From assembly GCA_017398685.1 (NCBI GenBank), contig JAFQFH010000028.1, positions 1 to 38,409 of the forward strand: a stretch of DNA of 38,409 nt. The letters are read 5' to 3'. Within the stretch, counting starts at the first letter, position 1; each line of letters begins with the position of its first letter. Shown here piece after piece: positions 38,394-38,409 of the stretch. Under the pieces are notes generated by a model, which was given only the letters and a program-made list of their open reading frames with translations, ran no database searches and was not told where the DNA came from. The stretch comes from Oscillospiraceae bacterium (GTDB lineage Bacteria; Bacillota; Clostridia; Oscillospirales; Oscillospiraceae). The position numbers and the translations under genes are program-made.

Positions 38394-38409
38394 ACGGCTT
38401 CTTGCCAAC

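Overview
The window looks like a chromosomal stretch of a gut-type Firmicute of class Clostridia, most likely near the Oscillospiraceae. The signs are strong AGGAGG-type ribosome binding sites, many intrinsic terminators, a greA-lysS pair, YesN-type AraC response regulation, DUF1002 and DUF4830 proteins, a class B sortase, a TrpXYZ-type ABC transporter and base composition of about half G+C by eye. Taxonomy is inferred from gene content only. No rRNA, tRNA, CRISPR array, prophage or insertion sequence was seen.

Layout. 1-2568 (+): tail of a carbohydrate ABC importer operon (two MalF/MalG-type permeases, the first cut by the window edge) with a YesN-type response regulator. 2715-5197: an MsrA-MsrB fusion (-), a PfkB sugar kinase (+) and a small AT-rich orphan ORF (-). 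5259-15089 (-): a housekeeping and cell-envelope block. In transcription order it holds a 16S rRNA pseudouridine synthase, a PucR/CdaR-type regulator, ftsE, ftsX, two tandem coiled-coil M23 endopeptidases and an S41 protease. These are followed by greA and lysS, which have their own perfect-consensus promoter. 15183-16561: convergent DUF4830 and DUF1002 genes around a shared terminator.

16809-19808 (+) is the most striking part. A promoter and strong ribosome binding site drive a 27-codon leader peptide with six consecutive tyrosine codons followed by two phenylalanines. It sits in RNA that can fold as a pause hairpin, an antiterminator or an intrinsic terminator, directly ahead of a three-gene TrpXYZ-type ABC importer. 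This reads as a ribosome-mediated, tyrosine-sensing attenuator, a device that is uncommon in Firmicutes.

19847-26846: an aldo/keto reductase with two 4Fe-4S motifs plus an AEC-family carrier (+); a helical hypothetical protein and a GT39-type membrane glycosyltransferase (-); and a two-gene unit (+) with an unsecreted ParB-like/BMP-domain protein and a metallophosphoesterase. 26849-35404 (-) is one catabolic operon: a secreted sugar-binding protein, an RbsA-type ATPase, an RbsC-type permease, a Gfo/Idh/MocA dehydrogenase, two xylose-isomerase-like TIM barrels, a second Gfo/Idh/MocA enzyme and an arylamine N-acetyltransferase. It probably imports and oxidises or epimerises a cyclitol, unusual sugar or glycoside. 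35425-38409: a NUDIX hydrolase, a small acidic protein (possibly Nif11-like), sortase B, a tandem-hairpin repeat, a GNAT acetyltransferase and rpsU.

Functional ties: FtsEX with the two M23 hydrolases is the expected module for coupling division to peptidoglycan cleavage. The attenuator links aromatic amino acid supply to import. In the catabolic operon a terminator after the binding-protein gene probably makes that protein more abundant than its membrane partners. All statements rest on reading the sequence; no homology search or folding program was run.
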